Source of the DNA: Bradyrhizobium ontarionense | Lineage (GTDB): Bacteria; Pseudomonadota; Alphaproteobacteria; Rhizobiales; Xanthobacteraceae | Direction of reading: 5' to 3' | Assembly: GCF_021088345.1 (NCBI RefSeq) | Contig: NZ_CP088156.1 | Coordinates: 744,001 to 808,000 of the forward strand | DNA length: 64,000 bases | Part shown: one piece after another, positions 50,521-59,781 of the stretch | Layout of the letters: each line of letters opens with the position of its first letter | How positions within the stretch are numbered: position 1 is the first letter of the stretch | The notes under the pieces: model-generated | What the model was told of the DNA's origin: nothing | Seen by the model: the letters and a program-made list of their open reading frames with translations, nothing else | Database searches by the model: none | Program-made: the position numbers and the translations under genes

Positions 50521-51492
50521 ATGACAGCCGAATTCACGCGCCGCGCGCTGCTCGAGATCGCCGGCGCTTCGTCGATGACGTTGGCGGCCATCGCTGCCGC
50601 CCGCGCCGAAAGTGGCGGCGAGAGCACCGTCGCGGGCCCGACCTTCGCGAGCCGCACGCCGATCCGCATCGGCATGGTCACTTTGCGCGTGATTGACCCG
50701 GACAAGGTCGCGGCCTTCTACCGCGACGTCATCGGCTTGTCGGTGATGCAGCGGACGACGATGTCGGTCCGCCTCGGCGCCGGCGGCGTGCCGCTCGTCG
50801 AGCTCGAGCCGCGCCCCGACGCGAGCCGTGAATCGCCCCGTGCGGCCGGTCTGTTCCACACGGCGTTCCTGATGCCGACGCGCAAGGACCTCGCGCGCTG
50901 GCTCGTGCATGTCGCGCGCAACCGCACGCCGCTGACTGGCTTTGCCGACCACAATGTCAGCGAGGCCGTCTATCTGGACGACCCCGAGGGCAACGGCGTC
51001 GAGGTCTATGCCGACCGCGCGCCGGAGCTCTGGCAGTGGCGCGACGGCGTCGTCAGGATGGGCACCGAGCAGCTCGACGTCGACGACCTCGTCGCCCTGA
51101 CCGATACGCGCACCAGCAACTACGCGGGCGCGCCAGAAGGCCTGCGCATCGGCCACGTCCATCTCAAGGTCGGTGATATCGGCGAGGCTGCCAGCTTCTA
51201 CACCGGGCTGATCGGGCTGCAGCCGACGCGGACGATCGACCGCGCCGCCTTCCTGTCGTCTGGCCGCTATCACCATCACATCGGCGCCAACACCTGGCGC
51301 AGCGCCGGTGCCGGCCGCCGCGACGACGGCACCACAGGCCTGTCGTGGTTCTCCTTTGAGGTCGAAAGCGAAGAACTCCTCGCCGGACAAGACACGCGGC
51401 TGCGCCAGGCGGGTGCAACGCTCACGCCACTCGCGAACGGTCTGGAGACTGCCGATCCCTGGGGTACGCGAGTCAAACTGATCCGGGTGTGA
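50521..51492 (+). CDS. Two-domain VOC-family (catechol-2,3-dioxygenase-like) protein with Tat-like leader
   Basis: 323 residues. After a Tat-like N-terminus (TRRALLEIAGASSMTLAAIAAARA) come two vicinal-oxygen-chelate modules, residues about 57-165 and 205-323, as in CatE-type extradiol dioxygenases. Metal-type residues are visible in domain 1 (LFHTAFLM, NGVEVYAD) and domain 2 (IGHVHLKV, YHHHIGANTW). The final position, usually Glu, lies in DPWGTRVKLIRV and seems not to be acidic, so activity is uncertain. The twin Arg before a hydrophobic stretch suggests export of the folded protein, unusual for this family. GGGGGA lies before ATG 50521. Confidence 0.8.
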   Translation: MTAEFTRRALLEIAGASSMTLAAIAAARAESGGESTVAGPTFASRTPIRIGMVTLRVIDPDKVAAFYRDVIGLSVMQRTTMSVRLGAGGVPLVELEPRPDASRESPRAAGLFHTAFLMPTRKDLARWLVHVARNRTPLTGFADHNVSEAVYLDDPEGNGVEVYADRAPELWQWRDGVVRMGTEQLDVDDLVALTDTRTSNYAGAPEGLRIGHVHLKVGDIGEAASFYTGLIGLQPTRTIDRAAFLSSGRYHHHIGANTWRSAGAGRRDDGTTGLSWFSFEVESEELLAGQDTRLRQAGATLTPLANGLETADPWGTRVKLIRV

Positions 51493-51592
51493 CCCGTTGA
51501 CCCGCATCATGGAGCTGATTTGCCTCGACGCTGCAAGCCGCGCCGTGCGCGTCCTCACGTCCCGCGGATGAGTCGTCCGGACGTGACGATCC

Positions 51593-51943
51593 TCACGCCT
51601 TGCGCACGAACTCCGACTTCAGGTTCATCTGACCGATGCCGTCGATCTTGCAGGCGATGTTGTGGCCGTCGGTCGCTTCCTGCAGGCGGATGTTGCGGAC
51701 CTTGGTGCCGCCCTTGACCACCGAGGACGATCCCTTGACCTTGAGGTCCTTGATCACGATGACGCTGTCGCCGTCGGCGAGCACATTGCCGTTGGCATCG
51801 CGGATGCTGACGTCGTCACCTGCCGCCGCAGCGTTCGCGGCGTCGCCGCTCCATTCATGACCGCATTCCGGACAGACCCACAGCGCGCCGTCCTGATAGG
51901 CGTGCTCGGAGCGGCATTGCGGGCAGGTCATCGCGTCGGTCAT
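51593..51943 (-). CDS. yjdM: PhnA/YjdM family zinc-ribbon protein
   Basis: 116 residues. N-terminal zinc ribbon ([27 protein letters not shown], two Cys-x2-Cys pairs) and the C-terminal PhnA domain ([62 protein letters not shown]). Despite the historical name, YjdM is not part of phosphonate breakdown in E. coli; its role is unclear. Start at 51943 gives the standard family length. Confidence 0.93.
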   Translation of the reverse strand: MTDAMTCPQCRSEHAYQDGALWVCPECGHEWSGDAANAAAAGDDVSIRDANGNVLADGDSVIVIKDLKVKGSSSVVKGGTKVRNIRLQEATDGHNIACKIDGIGQMNLKSEFVRKA

Positions 51944-52097
51944 CTCATCCTCAGGTGCTGCTGGAAGCGTGCGCAGCGTTAGAGGCTCGGGTGGAACCGG
52001 GCAAGGGAAATCGCGCCCTGCCTGCAGTCACAGCGCGCATCGCAGATACGTTGCGCGCTGCCGTTGTTGACATGTCGCTGGCCGAGCCAGCCCGTCG

Positions 52098-52376
52098 TCA
52101 CGCCGCCTTCTTCTCTGCGACCTTGGGCGCGCTCTCGGCCGATTCCATGGCCCGCAGATAGGTGTCGAGCAGGGTCTCGTGCTCGTCGCGCTCGTCCTGG
52201 TCCTGCTTCCGCAGCTTGATGATCTCCTTCAGGATCTTGACGTCGAAGCCCTCGCCCTTGGCCTCGGCGAATACTTCCTTCTTCTGCTCGTTCAGCTCCG
52301 CCAATTCGCCATCGAGGTGCTCGATCCGCTCGACGAAGGACCGGATGCGCGCGCCGGGAATGCCGATGTCTGACAT
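52098..52376 (-). CDS. GapR-like DUF2312 DNA-binding protein
   Basis: 92 residues, all helical: RSFVERIEHLDGELAELNEQKKEVFAEAKGEGFDVKILKEIIKLRKQDQDERDEHETLLDTYLRAM. This is the DUF2312/GapR family, nucleoid-associated proteins that encircle overtwisted DNA. GapR of Caulobacter is about 89 residues. The start has GGAGTC upstream. It stands alone between the PhnA and SLT genes; other paralogues may exist in the genome, so I do not assign the symbol. Confidence 0.88.
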   Translation of the reverse strand: MSDIGIPGARIRSFVERIEHLDGELAELNEQKKEVFAEAKGEGFDVKILKEIIKLRKQDQDERDEHETLLDTYLRAMESAESAPKVAEKKAA

Positions 52377-52520
52377 GGTGACTCCTACACTAATGGGACC
52401 CCGAAAATGCGCGGCAGTTCATTGCCAATGTGTTAACGGCAGCCGCTTGCCCGCCCTGCAAATGCGACGTGCTTAACGCGGAACCGGGCGCGGGCCGGGC
52501 CTGCCGAACGGTTCCATTCT

Positions 52521-53399
52521 CTAGCTCCGCTCCGCCGCCGCCAGTGCCCGGAACTGCTTCTTCATCGCATTGACCTTGCCGAGGTAGCCCGCGACCGAAT
52601 GGTCGCCGCAGCGCTCGCCGTCATCGGGCCTGAAGCCGCGGCGCACGAAGCCCGCGGCAGGGCCGGCGCCGCAGAGATGGATGACGGCGGCGAGATCCTG
52701 TGTCTCCCGTGCCGTCGGCTTCGCGGCGGGCGAGCGTGCGAGCACGGCGGCGACCTGGCGGTCGAGATAGATCGCCGTGAGCGCCACTGCATGCGCGGGC
52801 CAGGCGCGGATGTAGAGGCTCGATGCGCCGCAGCCGTCGGCCGTGACCTCATGATCCCTGATGCAGAAGCGCGCGGCCTCGGCAAAGGCGCCGTCGGTCA
52901 TCTGGAACAGGCCGACGGCGCTGGAGGCCGGCTGATACAGCGCGAACGGATTCCACGCCAGGCGCCAGCGCCAATAGGTGCGCGCGACCGGATTGCCGGA
53001 GCTCTCCGTCTGCGCCAGCGCGGCCAGCAGGTCCGCCGTGATCGATCGCGTCGCATTGTCGCGGAACAGCGCGCCATACTGCCGCCAAGTCTGCTCCGGC
53101 TCCTTGTCGAGCGAATGGCCTGCGACGATGAACAGCTCGGTCGGCTTGCGCATCACATGATAGGCGAGATTCACCAGCGCAAAGGCGGCGAGCACCAGCA
53201 CGGTGATGGCGGCGATCTTCAGTGCGCGCGGCGTTGTCGTCACTTTCCGGCGCAGCCAGCGCGCGCTGCGCGCAGCTATCCGCCTGGTGCGGCGGAGCAG
53301 CGCGTTCCAGCGACTGGCCCCGCGCCGCCTGCGGCTTGTTTGTAGTATCTGAGTACGGCGCTCAGGCAACTCATCAGCTCCCAACGCTGGTCGCGCCAT
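52521..53399 (-). CDS. Membrane-anchored SLT-type lytic transglycosylase-like protein
   Basis: 292 residues: a very basic cytoplasmic N-terminus (about 60 residues), one membrane helix (KIAAITVLVLAAFALVNLAYHV), then a transglycosylase SLT-like domain: ADLLAALAQTESSGNPVAR with the candidate catalytic Glu132, SAVGLFQMTDGAFAEAARFC, and Cys residues that can pair (ARFCIRD, ADGCGAS, HLCGAG, ERCGDH). It probably cleaves peptidoglycan in the periplasm. It is divergent from the chemoreceptor gene at 53465. Confidence 0.82.
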   Translation of the reverse strand: MARPALGADELPERRTQILQTSRRRRGASRWNALLRRTRRIAARSARWLRRKVTTTPRALKIAAITVLVLAAFALVNLAYHVMRKPTELFIVAGHSLDKEPEQTWRQYGALFRDNATRSITADLLAALAQTESSGNPVARTYWRWRLAWNPFALYQPASSAVGLFQMTDGAFAEAARFCIRDHEVTADGCGASSLYIRAWPAHAVALTAIYLDRQVAAVLARSPAAKPTARETQDLAAVIHLCGAGPAAGFVRRGFRPDDGERCGDHSVAGYLGKVNAMKKQFRALAAAERS

Positions 53400-53464
53400 C
53401 AGGGTTAAGGAAGAATTCGTGCAACCGCGTCATGGTGTAGCTCTCTGTGGTGGGATGGTGCGTG

Positions 53465-55534
53465 ATGAAGAAATCGGTCAGTACCTTATTGATGGTGTTG
53501 TTGTCTGTGCTGGCGGCGGGCATCCTGGTGTCCACGGCCGTCCTGATGAGCGGTGCGACGGCACGTTACAACGAGAGCGTCGAGACCGAACAGCTCGCGG
53601 CGGCCGACAAGGCGATCTTCCAGAACGTTCTCGTCATGCGCGCCCATCGCGGCGACATTCAGAGCGCGCTGCTCAGCGAGGAGGATCCCCGCGCCAAGCT
53701 CGCCGAATATCAGGGCATCGAGACGAAGAGCTATGACGGCATTCTGGCTGCGCTCGCCGGCGTCGATCTGCCCGATCGCGGCGACCTCGTGGCCAGGCTG
53801 AAAGCGAACTGGGACGCCACCGTGCCGCAGTTCAAGCTGCTGTTCGACGAGGCGGCGCGGCCGCGCGCCGAGCGCGTGCTGGCGCGCACCAATGCCTGGT
53901 ATGATCAGATGACGAAGACGCTGGACTCGGCCAACGCCGCGTCGCTGGCGGTCTCCAACCGCGTCTGGATGACCGATCCGACGATCGCGAAGATGGTGCA
54001 GGCGCGCCGCCTGGCCTGGCAGGTCCGCGACCGCTATGGCCTGCAGTGCTCGTTGCTGCGTCCCAACATCAACAGCTCCAAGCCGCTCGAAGAGGCCCAG
54101 AAGAGCTCGATCGCGCAGGGGCGCGGCACCATCAACGCCGGCTGGAGCGGGCTGGACGACCTGATGGCGGGCGCCGCAGGCTCCGCACTCGCCATTGTGG
54201 TCAAGACATCGCGGGTCGAGGTCGACGCGGCGCATCAGCGGATGGACCAGATCACGAAGGGCCTCGACGGCAGCGGCAAGCCGGTGATGCCGGCACCGGA
54301 ATGGAATGCGTTCTGCCAGGCTCCGTTCCAGGGCATCATCGCGATCGGCATCACGGCGCTCGACGCCTCGATTGCTCGCGCCGAGGCGCTCAAGGCGGCG
54401 GCGCTGCGCAGCCTCGTCGCGCAGTCCATCGCGTTCGTCGCCGCACTGCTTGTGGCGGTCGTGGCGCTGCGCTCCGTGCGGGTCCGGCTGGTGCGCCCGG
54501 TGCGCGCGCTGATGCAGTCGATCGAGCGGATCGGCCAGCGTGATTATCAGACGCCGGTGCCGCAGTTCGGTCATGCCGACGAGTTCGGCGCGATGGCGTC
54601 CGCCCTCGAAGGCCTGCGCGAGAGCGCCGCGACGGCGGACCAACTGGCGCGCGAGCGCGAGCAGGACCAGGGCAAGCGGCTGGAACGCTCGCAGGCGATC
54701 GACAGCGCCTGCCGCAGTTTCGACGACACCGTGCAGGCGGTCATCGTCAGCATGGGCAACTCGACCGGCCAGCTCGATTCCAGCGCCGCCGACGTGCGAA
54801 CGCTGGTCGACGATTCCACCGAGCAGACCGCCGCCGTCGCCAGCGCCGCCGAGACCGCGACGAGCAATCTGGAGACCATTGCGGCGGCGACCGAAGAGCT
54901 GACGGCCTCGGTCGCCGAGATCGCAACTCAGGTTCAGGCCTCCGCCGCCGATGCCCGCCAGGCGGTCGAGAAGGCGGCGCAGACCAATGCCACCGTCGAG
55001 ATGCTCGACCGCGCCGCCAACCGCATCGGCGAGGTGGTCAAGATGATCACCGCGATCGCGAGCCAGACCAACCTCCTGGCGCTCAACGCGACCATCGAGG
55101 CCGCCCGGGCCGGCGAGGCCGGCCGCGGCTTTGCCGTCGTCGCCGGCGAGGTCAAGAACCTGGCGTCGCAGACGGCCAGCGCGACCGACGACATCACGCG
55201 GCAGATCGCCGAGATCCAGGCCGCCACCGGCGAGTCGGTCGTGGCGATCCGCGCGATCAGCCTCAACATCTCCGGCATCGACGAGAAGATGACGGCGATC
55301 GCGGCCGCGGTCGAGCAGCAGCGGGCCGCCACCACCGAGATCTCGCGCAACTTCCAGCAGGCCGCGCAGGGCACCCGCGCCGTCACCGACACGATCGGCT
55401 CGGTCGCGGCCCTCAACCGCCAGACCGGCAATGCGGGGGCCGCGATGGTCGATTCCGTGCGCCGGATGTCCACCGATGCCGACCGTTTCCGCGTGGCGGT
55501 GGAGGGCTTCCTCGGCACGGTGCGAAGGGCGTAG
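53465..55534 (+). CDS. Membrane methyl-accepting chemotaxis protein
   Basis: 689 residues. TM1 ([23 protein letters not shown]), a helical periplasmic sensor of about 280 residues, TM2 ([20 protein letters not shown]), HAMP ([41 protein letters not shown]) and the signalling domain with tip [32 protein letters not shown]. The ligand is unknown. An in-frame GTG at 53447 is possible; MKKSV at 53465 begins the signal anchor. No che genes lie nearby. Confidence 0.93.
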   Translation: MKKSVSTLLMVLLSVLAAGILVSTAVLMSGATARYNESVETEQLAAADKAIFQNVLVMRAHRGDIQSALLSEEDPRAKLAEYQGIETKSYDGILAALAGVDLPDRGDLVARLKANWDATVPQFKLLFDEAARPRAERVLARTNAWYDQMTKTLDSANAASLAVSNRVWMTDPTIAKMVQARRLAWQVRDRYGLQCSLLRPNINSSKPLEEAQKSSIAQGRGTINAGWSGLDDLMAGAAGSALAIVVKTSRVEVDAAHQRMDQITKGLDGSGKPVMPAPEWNAFCQAPFQGIIAIGITALDASIARAEALKAAALRSLVAQSIAFVAALLVAVVALRSVRVRLVRPVRALMQSIERIGQRDYQTPVPQFGHADEFGAMASALEGLRESAATADQLAREREQDQGKRLERSQAIDSACRSFDDTVQAVIVSMGNSTGQLDSSAADVRTLVDDSTEQTAAVASAAETATSNLETIAAATEELTASVAEIATQVQASAADARQAVEKAAQTNATVEMLDRAANRIGEVVKMITAIASQTNLLALNATIEAARAGEAGRGFAVVAGEVKNLASQTASATDDITRQIAEIQAATGESVVAIRAISLNISGIDEKMTAIAAAVEQQRAATTEISRNFQQAAQGTRAVTDTIGSVAALNRQTGNAGAAMVDSVRRMSTDADRFRVAVEGFLGTVRRA

Positions 55535-55694
55535 GCCTGCGTGCGCCGGCCGCGACGGCGGGATCGTCGCTCATCTCAGCATGCGCGCTCCTTCGACCGC
55601 GCAACCGCGCCAGCGCAGCCTCAGGCATGCGTCGTCGCGATCTCGCGGCGCGCATCGCGTCCGAGCTGTGCCGGTCGTTTGCCCTCTGAGCAGA

Positions 55695-56134
55695 GAGGGC
55701 GCGGGGAATGCCGGGCGCTGGCCGCACCCATGGCCCGCCTGCGACAAGAAAGCAGGCGGCAGTCACCACAGGTTCAGCCGAGACGTCCCGGCATTCCCCG
55801 CGCGATGGTTTTCACGCTTATCTCGCGCTCTCCCCGGTGTCCGGGCTTGATAGCCACCGTCGCCTTCCGGATCATCATCACCAGAAGACTTAGCGCCAGC
55901 ATCGGGGCGCCAGGACCACGCGTCTTCACGTCCGCAAAGCCTGCCGTTCGTCGGCGAGCACGAAGCCCGCTGCAGCACGCTTGCAGCCACCGCATCCCGC
56001 AACCCAACGTCTCGTGACGATCGCGATGCGCCCCTCTCGTGAGGCGGGATGGCGATAGACAATCATGATTTCCGGAAAAGCGAAAGATAATTATTTTTTG
56101 CCGAAGGACTGGACAGGGCAAATCAGCTTGATGA
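55695..56134 (+). repeat. Long dispersed repeat, copy 2 (about 440 bp)
   Basis: Same element as 9275-9706, same orientation: begins GAGGGCGCGGGGAATGCCGG and ends GGACTGGACAGGGCAAATCA. Differences are substitutions and short indels spread over the whole length, with no codon pattern. The A/T-rich 3' part (about 56060-56100) is shared. It fills most of the gap 55535-56185. Confidence 0.75.
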
Positions 56135-56185
56135 GTTTGATGAAATTGGCCGTGGGGCGCAGGCGATGTCGCCGCGCGCAAGCTG

Positions 56186-56322
56186 CCGCAGGGTGGGCAA
56201 AGGCGCGCCGGGCGCGACCTCATCGGGCAAACTGTGTCCCGCGCCGTGCCCACCGTCCGCACCCACGGGCGGTGATGGTGAGCACGCGCCGCTCTGCGGC
56301 GTCGCTTTGTCCACCCTACGGC
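56186..56322 (-). repeat. 138-bp palindromic repeat, copy A (inverted)
   Basis: Ends GCAGGGTGGGCAAAG and CTTTGTCCACCCTACGG are inverted repeats of each other. Read on the minus strand it aligns with the copies at 56805-56942 and 59782-59921 (GTAGGGTGGGCAAAG, GGCGCGTGCCCACC, GGTGGGCACGGCGCG, CGCGCCTTTGCCCACCCT). Confidence 0.75.
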
Positions 56323-56408
56323 TCCGTTTGCGCGGATGCACGTCGCGGAACACTTGTCCCATAAGCCGGTTGAAGCAGCTTCCAGGTCAGCCGCGAGAGG
56401 ACTCCGCC

Positions 56409-56642
56409 ATGCAGGACATCAAGGAACACATGGAGATCATCGGCGCCGACGGCGTGCATGTCGGCACCGTCGACGGCGTTGAAGGCAATCGTATCAAGCT
56501 GACGAAGCAGGACAGCGGCGAGGGCAGCCACAAGGGACATCACCATTTCATCGACAAGAGCCTCGTCGCCGAGGTCGAAGGCGACAAGGTGCGGCTGTCG
56601 GCGATCGGCGCGGTGGCCGTGACGATGGAGCAGGAGAAGTAG
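56409..56642 (+). CDS. DUF2171 family protein
   Basis: 77 residues: MQDIKEHMEIIGADGVHVGTVDGVEGNRIKLTKQDSGEGSHKGHHHFIDKSLVAEVEGDKVRLSAIG. This is the DUF2171 pattern, a PRC-barrel-like small beta protein, often with a His-rich turn (KGHHHF). Function unknown, frequently stress-induced. AGAGGA lies before ATG 56409. It is flanked on both sides by repeat elements. Confidence 0.82.
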   Translation: MQDIKEHMEIIGADGVHVGTVDGVEGNRIKLTKQDSGEGSHKGHHHFIDKSLVAEVEGDKVRLSAIGAVAVTMEQEK

Positions 56643-56804
56643 GGGGCGAGAACAGCGACGCATCACGCGCCGTTCACCTCGCAGAGGTGGACCATGCGCC
56701 GACACATCCGGACCTCATGGTTCGAGACGCGCCGCAGGCGGCGCTCGTCACCATGAGGGTCCCGATTTGAGAACTTGGTGACGAGGACGTCGCCGCAAAC
56801 TCAC

Positions 56805-56942
56805 AACCGTAGGGTGGGCAAAGCGACGCCGTGAGGCGGCGCGTGCCCACCGTCGGTGGTGGTGGGTGCGGGCGGTGGGCACGGCGCGGCAGACAGCGTG
56901 TCCGACGGGCGCGTTCAGGGGCGCGCCTTTGCCCACCCTCAT
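56805..56942 (+). repeat. 138-bp palindromic repeat, copy B
   Basis: Begins AACCGTAGGGTGGGCAAAGC and ends GCGCGCCTTTGCCCACCCTC, so the termini are about 15-bp inverted repeats. Internal GCGTGCCCACC and GGTGGGCACG can also pair. No coding capacity. Intergenic between the DUF2171 gene and the IS110-type transposase. Confidence 0.78.
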
Positions 56943-57353
56943 ATGGGGTCTTGTGAGTCAAGTCTCGTTCGATAGGTCGAGGTTGTTTTTTCGAGGATGC
57001 CGTTCGTTTCCTTAGAGGTGGTGTGTTCGGCGGAGCAAAGCCGACGTCCGCGCGCTCTCGATTTTGCGCCGTAGCGGACGGCGGCTTTGCGGGTGGGCAG
57101 GGCGACGTCTGGCGCCACGAACCTGCGGTCTCGGTCGAGGACTGGCTTGCGAAGATTCTGCAGCTGTCCGCTGCATCACCTCATATCCGGTCGGATGAAG
57201 TCATCCGGGCCCATGTTCCGCATGCTTGCGGCGAGAAGCCAAAGAGGATGAGACCCATCTACAAGACGGCTGGTGGTACGGCCCTAGGGTGGCACGGTCA
57301 TCATCCATCCTCGCAAGACCGCGGCGAACCGCGGGCCTGATCGCGAAGTTCGT
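56943..57353. other. Sequence downstream of the transposase, no gene seen
   Basis: 411 bp between repeat copy B and the transposase stop. It may contain the right end of the insertion sequence, but IS110 elements lack long terminal inverted repeats and I could not find the boundary. No supported gene. Confidence 0.4.
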
Positions 57354-58505
57354 TTACGCCTTCATCAGGGCCTCCTCGGGCACGAGGCCGGTCTCGAGAT
57401 AGCGCCACAGCGCCACGACGAGCTTGCGCGCCAGCGCCACGATCGCAATGCGCCTGACACGCTTGCCGGTGTTGAGCGTGCGGGTCTGGAACCAGCGGCT
57501 GAGCGCGCTGTCCGGCTGATGGCGGACCCAGAGCCAAGCCAGCTCGATCGTCTTCAGGCGGACGTGCGGATTGCCCGCCTTGCTGATGCCCTGCTCACGA
57601 TCGATGCCGCCGCTCTTCCATGGGCTCGGTGTCAGGCCGCAATAGCTGGCGACCTCGCGCCGGTTGCGGAAGTCCTTGTAGAACAGCTCGCCCGCCAATG
57701 TCGTGGCGAAGGCCGGCCCGAGCCCCTTGAGCCGCTGCAGCTGCTCCCGCCGCTTGGCCATCGCCTCCGGAACGACAGCCGCCTGCGCGGCCTCCTGGCT
57801 CTGCTCCAGCGCCGCGAGCTGCTCGCGCACCAGCATCAGACGCGCGTGCTCGCGCTTGACCTCGGCCAGAACGTGGGGCGGCAGCGGCTCACCCTGCCAG
57901 TCGCGTTGCTGCTCCAGCCAGGTGAGCCAGTTGCGGCGGCGCGGCGCGCCGACCTCCAGGCCGGACAGCCGCAGCAGCGCCTTGATCCGGTTGGTGTGGG
58001 CCGTCTGCTCCGTGACCAGCCGGTCGCGCTCGCGGCTGACCCGCCGGGCGTCCTCCTGCTCCACCGTCGGCACCCGGACGATCCGGACCACCCGGGGCTC
58101 GCCGCGCAAATAGGCCATCAGCGTGCGCAGCAACAGCTCGCCGTCGATCCGATCCGTCTTTGCCCGCCGTGCGCGCTGCTCGACCGCGATGCTTGCCGGA
58201 TCGAACACCAGATTGTCGATTCCGTTCGCGACCAGCAACCGGTGCAGCCAGAAGCCGTCATAGCCGGCCTCGTAGCAGCTCGCCACGCGCGGCTCCGATC
58301 CGAGCTTCTGCGCCGCCCGGGCCCGCGTCTTGGCGATCAACGCCAGCAACCCGACCTGATCGACTCCGTCGAGCTTGTGCCGCGACATCCGTCCCTGATC
58401 GGGACTGTGCAACGTGATCAGCCAGCTCTTCTGGCTGAGTTCAATTGCAACGAAAATCGTGCCAGTATCTCCGGCGGTGAGCGTGCCTTGGGTCGAAGCT
58501 TGCAT
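57354..58505 (-). CDS. IS110-family transposase
   Basis: 383 residues. N-terminal DEDD RuvC-like domain: IFVAIELSQKSWLI (first acidic residue is Glu rather than the usual Asp), CYEAGYDGFWLHR (Glu) and ARRAKTDRIDGELL (two Asp). C-terminal Transposase_20 domain: LQRLKGLGPAFATTLAGELFYKDFRNRREVASYCGLTPSPWKSGG and GNPHVRLKTIELAWLWVRHQP with the conserved Ser-type region. The frame is intact, so the element may be active. IS110 elements move through an RNA-guided (bridge RNA) mechanism with the RNA in the flanking non-coding DNA. Element ends were not determined. Confidence 0.92.
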   Translation of the reverse strand: MQASTQGTLTAGDTGTIFVAIELSQKSWLITLHSPDQGRMSRHKLDGVDQVGLLALIAKTRARAAQKLGSEPRVASCYEAGYDGFWLHRLLVANGIDNLVFDPASIAVEQRARRAKTDRIDGELLLRTLMAYLRGEPRVVRIVRVPTVEQEDARRVSRERDRLVTEQTAHTNRIKALLRLSGLEVGAPRRRNWLTWLEQQRDWQGEPLPPHVLAEVKREHARLMLVREQLAALEQSQEAAQAAVVPEAMAKRREQLQRLKGLGPAFATTLAGELFYKDFRNRREVASYCGLTPSPWKSGGIDREQGISKAGNPHVRLKTIELAWLWVRHQPDSALSRWFQTRTLNTGKRVRRIAIVALARKLVVALWRYLETGLVPEEALMKA

Positions 58506-58586
58506 CTGACTCTCCGAGGGTTCGAGTGTGGAAACCCAAACCTATCGGAAGGGCTCGCTCACCGCTCCCCCATGGAATCTACGTTT

Positions 58587-58898
58587 TCACTCCGCGCAGC
58601 CCAAAATCGTCTTCAGCAGCTTGGGAAACCGCGCATTGATGTCGGCCTCGCGCACGACGTTGCGGTGCTCGACGCCCTTTTTCGTGGTCTGGATCAGGCC
58701 GGCCTCGCGCAGGATCCGGAAATGGTTGGATAGCGTCGATTTGGCCATGCCGGGGCAGGGCGCGGCCTCGGTGCAGGACATGCAGTCGTTCTGCGCGATC
58801 AGGCTCCTGACGATGCGCAGCCGCATCGGGTCGGCGAGCGCGGCCAGCACGCCGGCCAAGGTGATGTTCTCGCGCGAGGGGTGAAACAATTGCGCCAT
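58587..58898 (-). CDS. ArsR-family repressor
   Basis: 103 residues. Winged HTH: VLAALADPMRLRIVRSLIAQ, then PGMAKSTLSNHFRILREAGLIQTTKKGVEHRNVVREADINARFP. A Cys cluster just before the recognition helix (NDCMSCTEAAPCPG, Cys-x2-Cys-x5-Cys) could bind metal or sense redox state. The start at 58898 gives the usual length; an in-frame ATG at 58934 would overlap the operator. It is divergent from the SDR gene, with a 31-bp palindrome between them, so it probably represses both itself and the SDR gene. Confidence 0.88.
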   Translation of the reverse strand: MAQLFHPSRENITLAGVLAALADPMRLRIVRSLIAQNDCMSCTEAAPCPGMAKSTLSNHFRILREAGLIQTTKKGVEHRNVVREADINARFPKLLKTILGCAE

Positions 58899-58929
58899 GA
58901 AAAAACATATAGCGACGGCCTTGCACTCA

Positions 58930-58960
58930 TTCAATGGTTCACTAGTTCTGAACTATTGAA
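58930..58960. promoter_or_regulatory. Operator-like palindrome of the ArsR/SDR pair
   Basis: TTCAAT (58930) and ATTGAA (ending 58960) flank GTTCA (58937-58941) and TGAAC (58949-58953) around a 7-nt centre, so 11 of 12 arm positions are symmetric. It lies 32 bp before the SDR start and in front of the repressor gene, the standard place for an ArsR operator. Confidence 0.7.
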
Positions 58961-58992
58961 CGGTAGCGCCATAGCGCAATGTGGAGAGAAAG

Positions 58993-59745
58993 ATGAGCAA
59001 GAGACTCGAAGGCAAGGTGGCGCTGGTGACGGGCGCATCCAAGGGGATCGGCGCCGAGATCGCGGCGCGGCTGGCGGCGGAGGGCGCCGCGGTCGCCGTC
59101 AACTACAGCGCCAGCAAGGAGGGCGCCGAGCGTGTCGTCGCGGCGATCACCGGCAAGGGCGGCAAGGCGGTGGCCGTCCGCGGCAACCTGACCGACGCCA
59201 ACCAGGTGAAATCAGTCGTTGCCGAGACCGTCAAGGCGCTGGGCGCGATCGATATCCTCGTCAACAATGCCGGCGTCTACGCCTTCGCGCCGCTCGACGG
59301 CATCACGCCGGAGCACTTCCACAGCCAGTTCGATCTCAACGTGCTCGGGCTTCTGCTGGTGTCGCAGGAAGCCGCGCGCCATTTCAATCCGGCCGGCGGC
59401 AGCATCGTCAACATCTCCTCGGGCGCGTCGACCCTGGCGCCGCCGAACACCGCCGTCTACTCCGCGACCAAGGCCGCGGTGGACGCCATCTCCTCGGTGC
59501 TGTCGAAGGAGCTGGCGCCGCGCAAGATCCGCGTCAACGCCATCAATCCCGGCATGATCGTGACCGAAGGCGTCGTCGCCGCGGGCCTGCACGAGGGCGA
59601 CATGCGCAACTGGATCGAAACGACCACCCCGCTCGGGCGCGTCGGCAAAGCCGAGGAGATCGCCGCGGCCGTGGCGTTCTTCGCCTCGGATGATGCGTCC
59701 TATGTCACCGGCGAGACGCTGCATGTGACCGGCGGTTTGCGCTGA
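58993..59745 (+). CDS. Short-chain dehydrogenase/reductase
   Basis: 250 residues, classical SDR. Cofactor motif TGASKGIG (residues 14-21), NNAG, catalytic Ser in NISSGAS, Tyr-x3-Lys in VYSATKAAV, and PG motif NAINPGMIVTEG. The Ser/Ala after the glycine motif and basic residues in VNYSASKEGAERV suggest NADP(H). It resembles 3-oxoacyl-ACP reductase/glucose dehydrogenase-like SDRs; the substrate is unknown. GGAG precedes ATG 58993. Likely repressed by the divergent ArsR protein. Confidence 0.9.
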   Translation: MSKRLEGKVALVTGASKGIGAEIAARLAAEGAAVAVNYSASKEGAERVVAAITGKGGKAVAVRGNLTDANQVKSVVAETVKALGAIDILVNNAGVYAFAPLDGITPEHFHSQFDLNVLGLLLVSQEAARHFNPAGGSIVNISSGASTLAPPNTAVYSATKAAVDAISSVLSKELAPRKIRVNAINPGMIVTEGVVAAGLHEGDMRNWIETTTPLGRVGKAEEIAAAVAFFASDDASYVTGETLHVTGGLR

Positions 59746-59781
59746 GGCGTCACGTCGCTGCGCTCGAAACAACGACCAGCG

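Noticed and set aside
56943..58592. Exact ends and target duplication of the IS110-type element
   Set aside because: The family lacks clear terminal inverted repeats and no empty site is available for comparison, so no mobile-element boundary is reported.
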